64,000 bases of DNA from positions 94,910-158,909 of the forward strand of contig NZ_KB899419.1 in assembly GCF_000378205.1 (NCBI RefSeq). The letters are read 5' to 3'. The notes beneath the pieces are model-generated. The model did not search any database and was not told the origin of the DNA. It worked only from the letters and a program-made list of their open reading frames with translations. The stretch is from Sediminispirochaeta bajacaliforniensis DSM 16054. Its GTDB lineage: Bacteria; Spirochaetota; Spirochaetia; DSM-16054; Sediminispirochaetaceae. Position 1 is the first letter of the stretch; the number at the start of each line of letters is the position of its first letter. Shown here one piece after another: positions 21,706 to 30,644 of the stretch. The translations under genes were made by a program, and so were the position numbers.

Positions 21706-23214
21706 ATGAATGGAAAAAAATTATTCAGATCAAAAAATTTCTTTGTTTTTAATCTTTTGCTTGTTGGGTTGGTAGCTGGTTTTGTCGTTTCAATGATAAC
21801 GTTCGGTTGTTCGACAAGGTTATCAAGCGGTGAAACCGCGTATGCCCAGGAAAAGCAGGCTGATCCGATTCAGGTGCCGCCGTCTATGGAGGAGATGCAA
21901 AACTCTTTCAGAGCTGTGGCCCGAAAATCGCTGCCTGTGGTAGTCGAGGTAAAGGTTGTCGAGGTGGTCAAACAGGCTGTGCCGCAGTCGAGAGGGTGGC
22001 CTTGGGATTTCCTTTTTCCGGACCAGCAGAACAATAACCAGGGGCAGCAGCAACCTCAGGAGCGCGAATACCGCAATCAGGGGCTTGGTTCCGGGGTCAT
22101 TGTGAGAAACAACGGAAACACCCACTACGTCTTAACCAACAACCATGTGGCGGGAAAAGCCGACGAAATCAAGGTAGTCCTAAACGATGGTAGGGAATAT
22201 CCTGCAAAACTTGTCGGTGCCGACGAGCGAATGGACCTTGCAATGGTTTCCTTTGATGCGAAAGAGGATATTCCTGTAGCCGAAATAGGGGATTCCGATA
22301 AACTCCAGGTTGGTGATTGGGTCATTGCCGTAGGCAGCCCCTTCGGTTTTGTCTCAAGTGTTACCGCCGGTATTGTAAGCGCAAAAGGTCGCTCCGGCCC
22401 TCAGAACAACATCAGTGACTTTATCCAGACCGATGCTGCCATCAATCAGGGGAATTCCGGTGGCGCCCTCATGAACATCTATGGGCAGGTTGTCGGTATT
22501 AACACCTGGATTGCCGCACCTAGCGGAGGTAGTGTCGGTCTCGGCTTTGCAATTCCCATCAATAATGCCAAAAAAGCTATCGACGATTTCATCAATAAGG
22601 GAGAAATCGAGTACGGGTGGCTTGGGGTTACCGTCAGCGAGCTTTATCCCGGAATGGAAGAGTCCATGGGGATCGACAATCAGAAAGGGGCGTTCATACA
22701 GAACGTTTACATTGATTCTCCCGCGGCCAAGGGGGGGATTGAACCTGGTGATTTTGTCACTGCCATTGACAACAGACCTGTGAGAAGTCGTGATGACCTT
22801 GTACGGATGGTTGGCGAGTTACCTGCGGGAAGTTCTGTTGACTTCGACATCATCCGGGACGGTAAAGAGATTACCCTGAAGGTAAAGATCGGCAAACGGG
22901 AAAATAGCGAGGCTATTGCAGGAAATATGAGCAAACTGTGGCCCGGTTTGACCGTAATCGGACTGGACGAGGATGTCAGAAACGAATTGAAGATTGATGC
23001 AAAAGAGAATGGGGTAGTTGTCGTAGGTGTTGAAAAGGGGACAAAACCCTATGTTGCCGGTATTCGCAACTATGACCTGATTTATCGGATCAATGATAAG
23101 CAAATAAATAATGTTGGTGACTTCTACGATGCAATGAATGACAAAAATGTGAAAGAGTACAAAATTTATTATAAAAGAGAGGGTAGTGAATTTTTCGCTG
23201 GTATAGTACGATAA
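21706..23214 (+). CDS. htrA: HtrA/DegP-type periplasmic serine protease
   Basis: The 502-residue protease has an N-terminal membrane segment (about residues 12-34) and a trypsin-like domain with catalytic H147 (LTNNHVAG), D177 (RMDLAMV) and S251 (NQGNSGGAL). Two PDZ domains follow (about 310-400 and 405-500). A Gln/Asn-rich loop (QQNNNQGQQQPQ, about 107-118) fits the LA loop position of DegP-like proteins. The N terminus contains ITFGCS, a marginal lipobox, so it may be lipid-anchored rather than simply membrane-anchored. The ribosome site AGGAGGG is strong. It degrades or refolds envelope proteins in the family. Confidence 0.95.
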   Translation: MNGKKLFRSKNFFVFNLLLVGLVAGFVVSMITFGCSTRLSSGETAYAQEKQADPIQVPPSMEEMQNSFRAVARKSLPVVVEVKVVEVVKQAVPQSRGWPWDFLFPDQQNNNQGQQQPQEREYRNQGLGSGVIVRNNGNTHYVLTNNHVAGKADEIKVVLNDGREYPAKLVGADERMDLAMVSFDAKEDIPVAEIGDSDKLQVGDWVIAVGSPFGFVSSVTAGIVSAKGRSGPQNNISDFIQTDAAINQGNSGGALMNIYGQVVGINTWIAAPSGGSVGLGFAIPINNAKKAIDDFINKGEIEYGWLGVTVSELYPGMEESMGIDNQKGAFIQNVYIDSPAAKGGIEPGDFVTAIDNRPVRSRDDLVRMVGELPAGSSVDFDIIRDGKEITLKVKIGKRENSEAIAGNMSKLWPGLTVIGLDEDVRNELKIDAKENGVVVVGVEKGTKPYVAGIRNYDLIYRINDKQINNVGDFYDAMNDKNVKEYKIYYKREGSEFFAGIVR

Positions 23215-23232
23215 TAGTGGTGAAGATGGGTC

Positions 23233-23261
23233 CTGCCGCCGAGATGCATTTCGGCCGGCAG
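23233..23261 (+). terminator. GC-rich stem-loop between htrA and the phosphoribosyltransferase gene
   Basis: CTGCCGCCGA and TCGGCCGGCAG pair over 10 bp with one bulged base around an 8-nt loop. There is no U-tract, so it could be a factor-assisted terminator or an mRNA processing or stability element. Confidence 0.45.
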
Positions 23262-23299
23262 TGACCGGCTTCCCAATACAGAGAGGAAGGACACCACGA

Positions 23300-23914
23300 A
23301 TGCGTAAAGAGTTTATCCCCTATACCGTTGTCAGAAACAATGCCATTAAACTTGCCCACCGTATCCATGAGGCGGGGTTTATACCCGATGTCGTGTATCT
23401 TTCTCTCCGCGGAGGGGCCTATCTCGGCAACATCATTAGCGAGTACTTTAAGCTGGTTAGGAAAGACAGCAGGCCGGTTTTCTATGCCGCCGTCGTGGCC
23501 CGAAGTTATTCTGATATCAAAGAGCAGACGAAGGTAATGATCGACGGTTGGACCTATAAACCGGAATACCTGAGAAACGGAGATAAGATCCTGATTGTGG
23601 ATGATATTTTCGATTCGGGAAATACCGTAAACTACCTTGCCGATGTGATCCTTCAGCACGGTATACCCCGGGAAGATTTGAAGGTTGCTGTTCATGATTA
23701 CAAAGAACTGACTTATCTTTCGGAAACCCCTCCCATTATACCCGATTTCTACTGCCGAAAAATAACGATTCCTTCTCCCGACGATGATGTTTGGATTCAT
23801 TACAGTAGCCATGAGCTTGTGGGTCTTACGCCGGAGGAGGTCGAAAACAACTATACCAAGGACGATCCCGAAGTAGGGGAAATCTTACGAAAGATTCTCG
23901 GCATGGAGAAATAA
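23300..23914 (+). CDS. Phosphoribosyltransferase (purine salvage type)
   Basis: This is a 204-residue type I phosphoribosyltransferase. The PRPP-binding loop is KILIVDDIFDSGNT, and SLRGGAYLGN is the early PPi loop. The overall layout resembles the xanthine/hypoxanthine-guanine enzymes. The base specificity cannot be read from the sequence. I chose ATG 23300 because GAGAGGAAGG ends 9 nt upstream; the longer frame from 23261 starts in the preceding stem-loop. Confidence 0.85.
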   Translation: MRKEFIPYTVVRNNAIKLAHRIHEAGFIPDVVYLSLRGGAYLGNIISEYFKLVRKDSRPVFYAAVVARSYSDIKEQTKVMIDGWTYKPEYLRNGDKILIVDDIFDSGNTVNYLADVILQHGIPREDLKVAVHDYKELTYLSETPPIIPDFYCRKITIPSPDDDVWIHYSSHELVGLTPEEVENNYTKDDPEVGEILRKILGMEK

Positions 23915-23918
23915 CCCA

Positions 23919-26900
23919 ATGTTTCGGTTTTCTCCTCGCACTATGTTTGTCATTGTACTCTTTTGGGGCCTAAGCTCTTTTGCAACGGCAAATCCTTACA
24001 CCCCTTCGCCTGAACCCGGCGCCTATAATCAGGATATTTTCTTTTCCCTCGCGGGGGAGGGAAATCAGGTCCCCTATCGTATCGATATCGGTACCAACCA
24101 TGGGAATGCCGGAGAGTGGGAATCTTTTTCAAATCCCGTCAGACTTACCGCTTTACCGGGAGAGGAGAGAGCTTATACCATCGAACTGAAGGATAGTACC
24201 CGGTATCGTTACCTTATAGACAAAAAAATTCCGCTCTCTCCGATTATTACCATTGAGGAAGACTCCTTTTTCTCTCTCTCCGCTCATGATTCCGAAGACT
24301 CTCTCTTTTTCAGGGTCGTATCAACGGATCATACGGAGCATGTGCCATTTCAGCGCTGGTCGGGGAAAAAGGAGAAAATTCCATTTTCCGATGAGACGCT
24401 TGTTGCAGTCGAGGCCTATGCAGTGGATCAGGCTGGTAACACCGGTATCCTTGCCGCCTCTTATGTCGAAAAGCCCCGTAAGGGTGCGGAAGGCCTTTCA
24501 ATTATAAACCCCGTTCCCGGCGTTTTTCGTAATGCACAACTTTTTTATGTCGATACCGACGGTTTCGAGTGGGTACGCTATACCATCGATGACGAAGATC
24601 CTGTTCTCAGGGGTGCTCCGTATACGAAACCGCTTCTTATCCGAAGTAGAGGGCTTGTGAAATTGAAGGTCGCGGCACTTCCCTTGGGATCGACAACCCC
24701 TCTGCGTAGCGAAGTCACCTTTGCCCAATATCCGACCGGTAGTTTCCAGCTTCCTCCCAGCGGACTCTACTCAAAGGCCCTTTCCATTGAGCTACCGGAG
24801 CAAATCGGGGCATATGCTCTGAGTAATGCCGGAGAAATCAACCAACAAAACGGCGGGGCGATTTCTTTAAAGGGAACACCTGGTGCCCGAAGCGTGTATC
24901 CGCTGCGGTTTACGATAGATGGAGAAGAGCTTGAGGATCCTCTGCCCGGCTATGAAAGTGAATATCGCTATCTCTATATCATGGATTACCGGAGGCCCGG
25001 TGCTCCTGGCATCGAGCTTGATAAGGGACTTCCTTTTTCGGGTAATCTGACGGTAACGCTTACCTCTTCGCAGGATGAATCAATCTATTATACCCTTAAC
25101 GGGGCGACCCCCGATCGGTTCGCCCTGCCATACCGCGGCTCTTTTACCATCGACTCGAATGACTGGGCACAGCAGGGATCTATAGAATTGCGGACCGTAG
25201 CCTACGGAAAGAATGGAATTCCGAGTGAGGAAAGACGGCTCTTGCTTCCCTTTGATGCTATCCCCCCGGATAAACCCATTGTATCGGTTTCCGAAGAGTC
25301 CGAAGGCTCCTATGCCTTCGACATTTCCGTTTCCGATCAGGAAGCGGTAACCATTCTGTACGAGATTGCCTTTGACGGGGTTGCTCCTTATCCGGGAGGA
25401 GATTCTCCCAGAGGGGAGTCTCATATGGTGCTGAGTTTTCCAAAGGGTTCACATGAACAGGCATCTCTCCGGTTTGCGGCGATGGATGCCGCCGGAAACA
25501 TCAGCTTTGCAGCCGAGCCTGTGGAACTTTCCTACGATTCGATTCCTCCCGGACGTGTCGAACTTGAGCTCAGGGATTCGACCGTCGTCTGCACCAGCAG
25601 CGGCGACGATGAAACCATCGAATACCAACTTACGGACGGTCAATCGCAGGATGAAAAGCCAGTATGGCTTCGCTACGAAGGGCCTGTACAGCTTCCGATG
25701 CAGGAAGGGCGATTGAATAGGTTTTCGTTCAAGGCTCGTTCGGTTGATGCCGCCGGAAATATCGGTCCTGTTGCCGATCTCTCTCCCATCTTCGTGGATA
25801 GCAGAAAGACATTTTCCTATGATCTAAAAGGAATTCCCGAGAGTAAAACATCATCGGATCGATGTATTATTACCATCGAAACCGATGAGGCCGTTTCCTG
25901 TCGATATCGGCTGCTTCAACTCGGGGAACTGGGTGAGGAGGCCGTGGTCCAGGAAGCCGCTTACAGCGCTCCCCTTATTGTCGGCGGAGAGGATGGAACG
26001 GATATCCTGTATCGACTTGAAGTGACCCCTTTTTCCTCTATCACACAAGTGGATGGATCAACCACCAACTACTATTTTAGAATAGATCGAAGGCCTCCTC
26101 CGCTTCCTTCTCCTGAAGTATCACCCGAAATTCTCTATGCTTGCGGACCGACACAAATCAAACTTACGGGAATCGAGGACGATTCGCAGGTTTGGTATAT
26201 GCTGGATGATTTTGAAAGTAAGGCTCCTATCGATTATGAAACGATGATTCATCATGGTTCCATTGCTTCGTCGGATGGTACCATCATGCTTGATTTTCCA
26301 GGGGACGGTGCATATCGCTTAGAGGGGATGAGCGTCGATGCATACGGCAACTATACGATGGGTTCGCTTCTTGATCATATAGTCTGTGATTCTCTGCCCC
26401 CCGAGGCCCCAAAAATTTCCTATGCCGAGGTACGTGACGGATGGGCCGTTACTGCGGATATCGGGGATGGAGAGTCGCTTGTCCCCTCAATTAATTCTAC
26501 CGATGGCAGCTTTTTTCTTCCCTACCAAAGCTCGGTTTCCACTTTTCCGGAACCCTTGCGTTTAGCGAGTGTCGATGAGGCGGGAAACCGTTCGGCCGAG
26601 ATTATGCTTCAGGTTCTGGGAAAAACACTTTTTATCGATGGTCGTCCGGTCACAAGTGAAGATTCTCATGGCGATGATCGGAAGGTGCCCCAGTTTGCCG
26701 TGACCGAGGAATTCGTTCTTCCAAAGGTAGAATCATTGGTACGTGGTATTCCTCATCGCTTTTGGTCCGGAGAGGCTGTTACCATACGGCCCGATTTCGA
26801 TGGAATTATTCGGTATGAGCTTGCTGTTGGCGGTGTAGCACCCCTCGTCTCCTCAAGGTCCGATCGGCTGACCGAACCAATCACACTTCAGGCTGAAGCA

Positions 26901-28616
26901 GGCCAATCCTTTCTTGTGTCGTTTCGTGTCGCCCTCTTTCTGGAGCTTGGTGGTAAAGAGCGGCTTGTGCATAGCGAGCAGTACCAATTTGGAATCGATA
27001 GAAATCCGCCTGTACCACCTATTATCTCGGGTGTGGGAGAAGATGAATACTATCGTGACGATAGGAAGGTGGAGATCCGTTCTGCTGGAGAGAAGGTTGC
27101 AGAGCTTCGCTATCGCCTGCTGAGGGTCGGCGACGGTGAGGAAGGGGCGTTTCAAAGCTACGATGATCCCATAACGGTGGCTTCCGATCAGGGGGTCTGT
27201 TCCGATTTTGTGCTTGAGGCTTATGCCGTGGATGAAGCGGGAAATATGAGTACAAAGGAACGAGTCGCTTTTTCCATCGACAAGGCTGTGATTTATGTTT
27301 CGCAGGACGGAGATGACGCAGGTGACGGAAGCAGGGCCGCTCCATATCGATCCCTCATCAAGGCTGTTCGGGATGCGGCCTCCAACGGGATGACGACGAT
27401 CCTTCTTTCGGCGGGGCGCTTTCCCATCGATTCTGTGATCCTTCTGGATCGGGGAACATTGACTATTCAGGGTGAGGCGCTCACCGTCATCAGCACCGAT
27501 GCCTCCTTTGACTCTGCCTCGATGTTTGCGGTCAAGGGAGGTAATCTCACCTTACGCAACCTTTCGATTGATACCCTTACGGCACGGGGAGCCATTCTGA
27601 AACAGTCGGGGGGGCTTGTTCGCATGGAGAAGGTCAAGCTGTACCAAGCCTCCGGTCCCGCTGATGCAACGCTTTTGGTGAAAAACGCTTCGCTTTTTTT
27701 CGACCACAGTGAGTTACACTTTGGTCCCCTATCTGATGCCTCGCTTATCTCCGTGGAACACGGCGAATTGGCCCTGGTCGCCAGCCGGTTGGCCGGTTCC
27801 GCACAAAGTGTTGATGCAACTCTGATCAAAAGTACCGATTCCCGCGTAACCATAGACGACAGCAGTATTCGTCCAGGAGAAAGCACCCGACTTACCTCTG
27901 TAGGTGCGGAGAAAAGCGATCTTACCATCATTGATAGTGAACTCTATACAGGCGATCGGGATGATCGTGCCTCTGCTTGTCGTCTCTACGGTGGTTCGCT
28001 CTATCTTCTCAATTCGTCACTTATCTCAGGCAGGAATGGTCGATTGCCGATTCTCATAGATGCCGATTCCTGTGATCTCGTTTTGGAACGTTCATTGTTG
28101 CAGTCTCAGGGGCGGGAAGGAAGCGTTCAGCTCAGACAGAAAAATGGAACGTTAAAGGCCAGCCACACCGTTTTTACCTGCGGGGAAGCCACCGATGGGT
28201 TCTTCTATGGCATTCAAAGTTCCGAATCTCAGGTACATCTTGAGGATTTTATCTTCTATGCCCCAACTGCAGGGGATACTATAGCCCTCGATACACGGGG
28301 AAGGAATGATATTTCAATTGATACAAGTTCTTTTACGCTTCCTTCAGAAACGAGCGGCGGCCCTGTTGCAATGGTTGTCAGAACGTCGCCCGATGGATCG
28401 GGGGCTATTTCCGTTGCAAATTCACTTTTTTTCGGGCCTGGCCATTTTACCAATGTTCCTTCCGATGATAAAAATCGCTTTTTTAATCAGATCCCTTCCC
28501 GTGGCTCGGAAAATGAAGGGCCGTCACGTTTTCTCGGTGTGGAGAGTCACCCGGCTCAAAGCAATAAGGTGCTGTATGAGCAGTTGATCAAGGTGGACCC
28601 TGTCGGATTCAGATGA
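23919..28616 (+). CDS. Giant secreted repeat protein with C-terminal beta-helix
   Basis: This 1565-residue protein has a signal peptide (VIVLFWGLSSFATA). The first about 1120 residues are tandem beta-sandwich-like repeats, each ending in a motif such as AVDQAGN, AMDAAGN, SVDAAGN, SVDAYGN, SVDEAGN or AVDEAGN (six seen). They include segments like YYTLNGATPDR that resemble chitobiase C-terminal/Ig-like domains. From about residue 1128 (IYVSQDGDDAGDGSRAAPYRS) a DUF1565-type parallel beta-helix follows. Surface display or polysaccharide binding is an inference. It starts 4 bp after the phosphoribosyltransferase and overlaps the convergent kinase gene by 8 bp at its stop. Confidence 0.85.
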   Translation: MFRFSPRTMFVIVLFWGLSSFATANPYTPSPEPGAYNQDIFFSLAGEGNQVPYRIDIGTNHGNAGEWESFSNPVRLTALPGEERAYTIELKDSTRYRYLIDKKIPLSPIITIEEDSFFSLSAHDSEDSLFFRVVSTDHTEHVPFQRWSGKKEKIPFSDETLVAVEAYAVDQAGNTGILAASYVEKPRKGAEGLSIINPVPGVFRNAQLFYVDTDGFEWVRYTIDDEDPVLRGAPYTKPLLIRSRGLVKLKVAALPLGSTTPLRSEVTFAQYPTGSFQLPPSGLYSKALSIELPEQIGAYALSNAGEINQQNGGAISLKGTPGARSVYPLRFTIDGEELEDPLPGYESEYRYLYIMDYRRPGAPGIELDKGLPFSGNLTVTLTSSQDESIYYTLNGATPDRFALPYRGSFTIDSNDWAQQGSIELRTVAYGKNGIPSEERRLLLPFDAIPPDKPIVSVSEESEGSYAFDISVSDQEAVTILYEIAFDGVAPYPGGDSPRGESHMVLSFPKGSHEQASLRFAAMDAAGNISFAAEPVELSYDSIPPGRVELELRDSTVVCTSSGDDETIEYQLTDGQSQDEKPVWLRYEGPVQLPMQEGRLNRFSFKARSVDAAGNIGPVADLSPIFVDSRKTFSYDLKGIPESKTSSDRCIITIETDEAVSCRYRLLQLGELGEEAVVQEAAYSAPLIVGGEDGTDILYRLEVTPFSSITQVDGSTTNYYFRIDRRPPPLPSPEVSPEILYACGPTQIKLTGIEDDSQVWYMLDDFESKAPIDYETMIHHGSIASSDGTIMLDFPGDGAYRLEGMSVDAYGNYTMGSLLDHIVCDSLPPEAPKISYAEVRDGWAVTADIGDGESLVPSINSTDGSFFLPYQSSVSTFPEPLRLASVDEAGNRSAEIMLQVLGKTLFIDGRPVTSEDSHGDDRKVPQFAVTEEFVLPKVESLVRGIPHRFWSGEAVTIRPDFDGIIRYELAVGGVAPLVSSRSDRLTEPITLQAEAGQSFLVSFRVALFLELGGKERLVHSEQYQFGIDRNPPVPPIISGVGEDEYYRDDRKVEIRSAGEKVAELRYRLLRVGDGEEGAFQSYDDPITVASDQGVCSDFVLEAYAVDEAGNMSTKERVAFSIDKAVIYVSQDGDDAGDGSRAAPYRSLIKAVRDAASNGMTTILLSAGRFPIDSVILLDRGTLTIQGEALTVISTDASFDSASMFAVKGGNLTLRNLSIDTLTARGAILKQSGGLVRMEKVKLYQASGPADATLLVKNASLFFDHSELHFGPLSDASLISVEHGELALVASRLAGSAQSVDATLIKSTDSRVTIDDSSIRPGESTRLTSVGAEKSDLTIIDSELYTGDRDDRASACRLYGGSLYLLNSSLISGRNGRLPILIDADSCDLVLERSLLQSQGREGSVQLRQKNGTLKASHTVFTCGEATDGFFYGIQSSESQVHLEDFIFYAPTAGDTIALDTRGRNDISIDTSSFTLPSETSGGPVAMVVRTSPDGSGAISVANSLFFGPGHFTNVPSDDKNRFFNQIPSRGSENEGPSRFLGVESHPAQSNKVLYEQLIKVDPVGFR

Positions 28617-30528
28617 TCGTTGTTCTCCCGAAGTTATTGCTGTTTTCATGTATATCCCGGGAAATCTTGCGGTTTTTGTTTTTGATCGGGAGGGAAAAAA
28701 TGAAGCGTTTACTTTTACACTCCTCTTCCGTGGTGGTGATATCGACCCAGATCGAACCTGAATAGCGTCCTTCGATAATCTCCCTTGCGATTGAGAGTCC
28801 GAGGCCGGTCCCTTCTCCCCGTTTTTTTGTGGTAAAAAAGGGTTCGAAAAGATGTGGAAGGTCCTGGCTTCGTATCTCTTCCCCATTATCACTTATTGCG
28901 CAAAAAACCGATGTGTTGTCCGACCATGTTTCTATTTTTATACAGGGTTTGTAATCAGCCATGCTTAGCTGCGATTTTTTCCTTGTTGCATGTAATGCAT
29001 TTGTCAGGATATTGATGATGACTTGATCTATCTCGCTTTCCCTGCATTCGATCCCCGGAAGGTTTTGATCATATGCTTCCACAACCTCGCTAACATAGCG
29101 TAATTCGCTGCCAACCATAATCAGACAGGTCTCGACGGCTTTATTTATATTAAGAAGCTGTCGCTGTTCTCCCCTTACCGGGCGTGAAAATTTAAGAAGA
29201 TCATGAACAATCGCTATGGCGCGATTCGTACCTTCTTCGGAATCGCCGAGAATAAGGTTGAGCTGTTCGATCAGAGCTTCGGACTCGCGTGTTTTTTGGG
29301 GAAACGATGACAGTAATTTCTGAAAATAGTGGCGAAAAATATGGTAGTTATTCTTGGCAAAGCTGAGCGGATTATTAATCTCATGAGCAATCCCGGCAGT
29401 GAGTTGGCCAATGACAGCAAGCTTTTCCTGTTGGATGATGGTGTCCTGAGCATTTTCAAGCTCCTGGTTTTTTTCTATCAATTGGTCTGCCAAGGCTTCC
29501 TTTTCATGCAGAAGCCTGGTCTCTTTTGTAATATCGACAAGGGTTACCGTCATTACGGAGCTGTCATTACTCTCCATATGACTGAGCCTGGCACTGAAAG
29601 TCGATTTCCCCTTATCTCCTTCGATCGTAATGGGGATTGTGTCCGTCTCCCCGGTGAGGAGCGGAGTCAGGGGGGTAAGGTCCTTTTGTTCTGTAAAGTG
29701 TTGTCCGATCGTATTCGAATCCAGATTGAAGAGTGAGGCGGCCTTTTTATTGTAGTCGATAAGAGAGCTCCCGGAGTCGAAAAGGAGGATGCCGGTATCA
29801 AGTCCCTGAATGATTTTTTCCCGAGCCACGGGGATAATTTTGAAAAGACGGAATTTGGTAATACCGATGTAGCCTGACAATGCGGTGATGGAGAAGCTGA
29901 TCGGGGTAAAATCCTTTCTAAGAAAGGGTATGAGATGAAATACGTAGAAAAGGTTAAAGATAAGGGGAACCAACGCTCCTGTAACGATAACAAGTGCCTG
30001 GTACCGATACATCTTATTTCCGCCAAGGGCAGATTTAAGAATAACGAAGCTTCCAATAATGTATAGGGCATACATGAATACCCCGTACAGCCACATCCAC
30101 GGGCCGTAATCTGCACGCATGGTCAGATAGCCTCTTACCGGAAAATAGTTGAACCTTCGCCATACAAGATGGTGAAGATGATTTGTCTGAATGAGAATGT
30201 TTGTCGCTACGGAAAAAAGCGCAAGTGTTAATACAATGCTGAGGGAAACTTTGCGCGAGGCTCCTGTATAAAGCAGGGCAAAATGAAACCATATCACCGG
30301 AAGAAAGGAAAAAAAGAGATGTTCGGCCTTTACAGCGGTAAGCGTTGCAGCGGGAGTTGGAAGAAGCAACTCTATCAGGTTATTCAAAAGGTAGGCCGAC
30401 ACAAAAAGGAAATAGGTCAAGAGGGCCTTTGCTTCCGGGCCCTTTCCGTTTTGACGTATTAAGAATCCGGTTACGAGCAAAATCCCAAGGGTAAAGGGTG
30501 CTAAAACCACAAAAAGTGTGTATTCCAC
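28609..30528 (-). CDS. 7TM-PAS sensor histidine kinase
   Basis: This 639-residue membrane kinase has about seven N-terminal helices (residues 1-225; histidine-kinase 7TM type). A PAS-like domain follows at about 235-335, then a coiled coil, HisKA with H382 as phospho-acceptor (TAGIAHEINNPLS), and a HATPase domain with N box (NILTNALHATRKK), G1 (AISDNGEEI) and G2 (GEGTGLGLSIAREI). GTG at 30528 is preceded by GGGGGA with 6-nt spacing; the upstream extension to 30657 runs through promoter DNA and is rejected. It diverges from a receiver-phosphatase gene, its probable partner. The ligand is unknown. Confidence 0.92.
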   Translation of the reverse strand: MEYTLFVVLAPFTLGILLVTGFLIRQNGKGPEAKALLTYFLFVSAYLLNNLIELLLPTPAATLTAVKAEHLFFSFLPVIWFHFALLYTGASRKVSLSIVLTLALFSVATNILIQTNHLHHLVWRRFNYFPVRGYLTMRADYGPWMWLYGVFMYALYIIGSFVILKSALGGNKMYRYQALVIVTGALVPLIFNLFYVFHLIPFLRKDFTPISFSITALSGYIGITKFRLFKIIPVAREKIIQGLDTGILLFDSGSSLIDYNKKAASLFNLDSNTIGQHFTEQKDLTPLTPLLTGETDTIPITIEGDKGKSTFSARLSHMESNDSSVMTVTLVDITKETRLLHEKEALADQLIEKNQELENAQDTIIQQEKLAVIGQLTAGIAHEINNPLSFAKNNYHIFRHYFQKLLSSFPQKTRESEALIEQLNLILGDSEEGTNRAIAIVHDLLKFSRPVRGEQRQLLNINKAVETCLIMVGSELRYVSEVVEAYDQNLPGIECRESEIDQVIINILTNALHATRKKSQLSMADYKPCIKIETWSDNTSVFCAISDNGEEIRSQDLPHLFEPFFTTKKRGEGTGLGLSIAREIIEGRYSGSIWVDITTTEEECKSKRFIFSLPIKNKNRKISRDIHENSNNFGRTTII

Positions 30529-30571
30529 AAGTATTCCCCCATGCTGTTGTTCTGAATTTTGGTATAAGCCA

Positions 30572-30627
30572 TTGCATGTTGGTATATATATACCATATAA
30601 TCTACTATAATTTGATAGGCACGTAAA
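30572..30627. promoter_or_regulatory. Divergent promoter region with palindromic operator candidate
   Basis: On plus, TTGCAT (30572-30577) and TATAAT (30596-30601) are spaced 18 bp. The spacer holds a perfect 14-bp palindrome GGTATATATATACC (30581-30594). On minus, a weaker promoter TTTACG-17-TAGATT (30627 down to 30599) overlaps it and would drive the kinase gene. A regulator bound at the palindrome could affect both genes. The palindrome is seen directly; the regulation is inferred. Confidence 0.55.
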
Positions 30628-30644
30628 GATCCAAGGAGGGGGAA

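Noticed and set aside
23233..23300. Riboswitch upstream of the phosphoribosyltransferase gene
   Set aside because: There is only a single hairpin of about 29 nt; it is too short and matches no purine riboswitch features.
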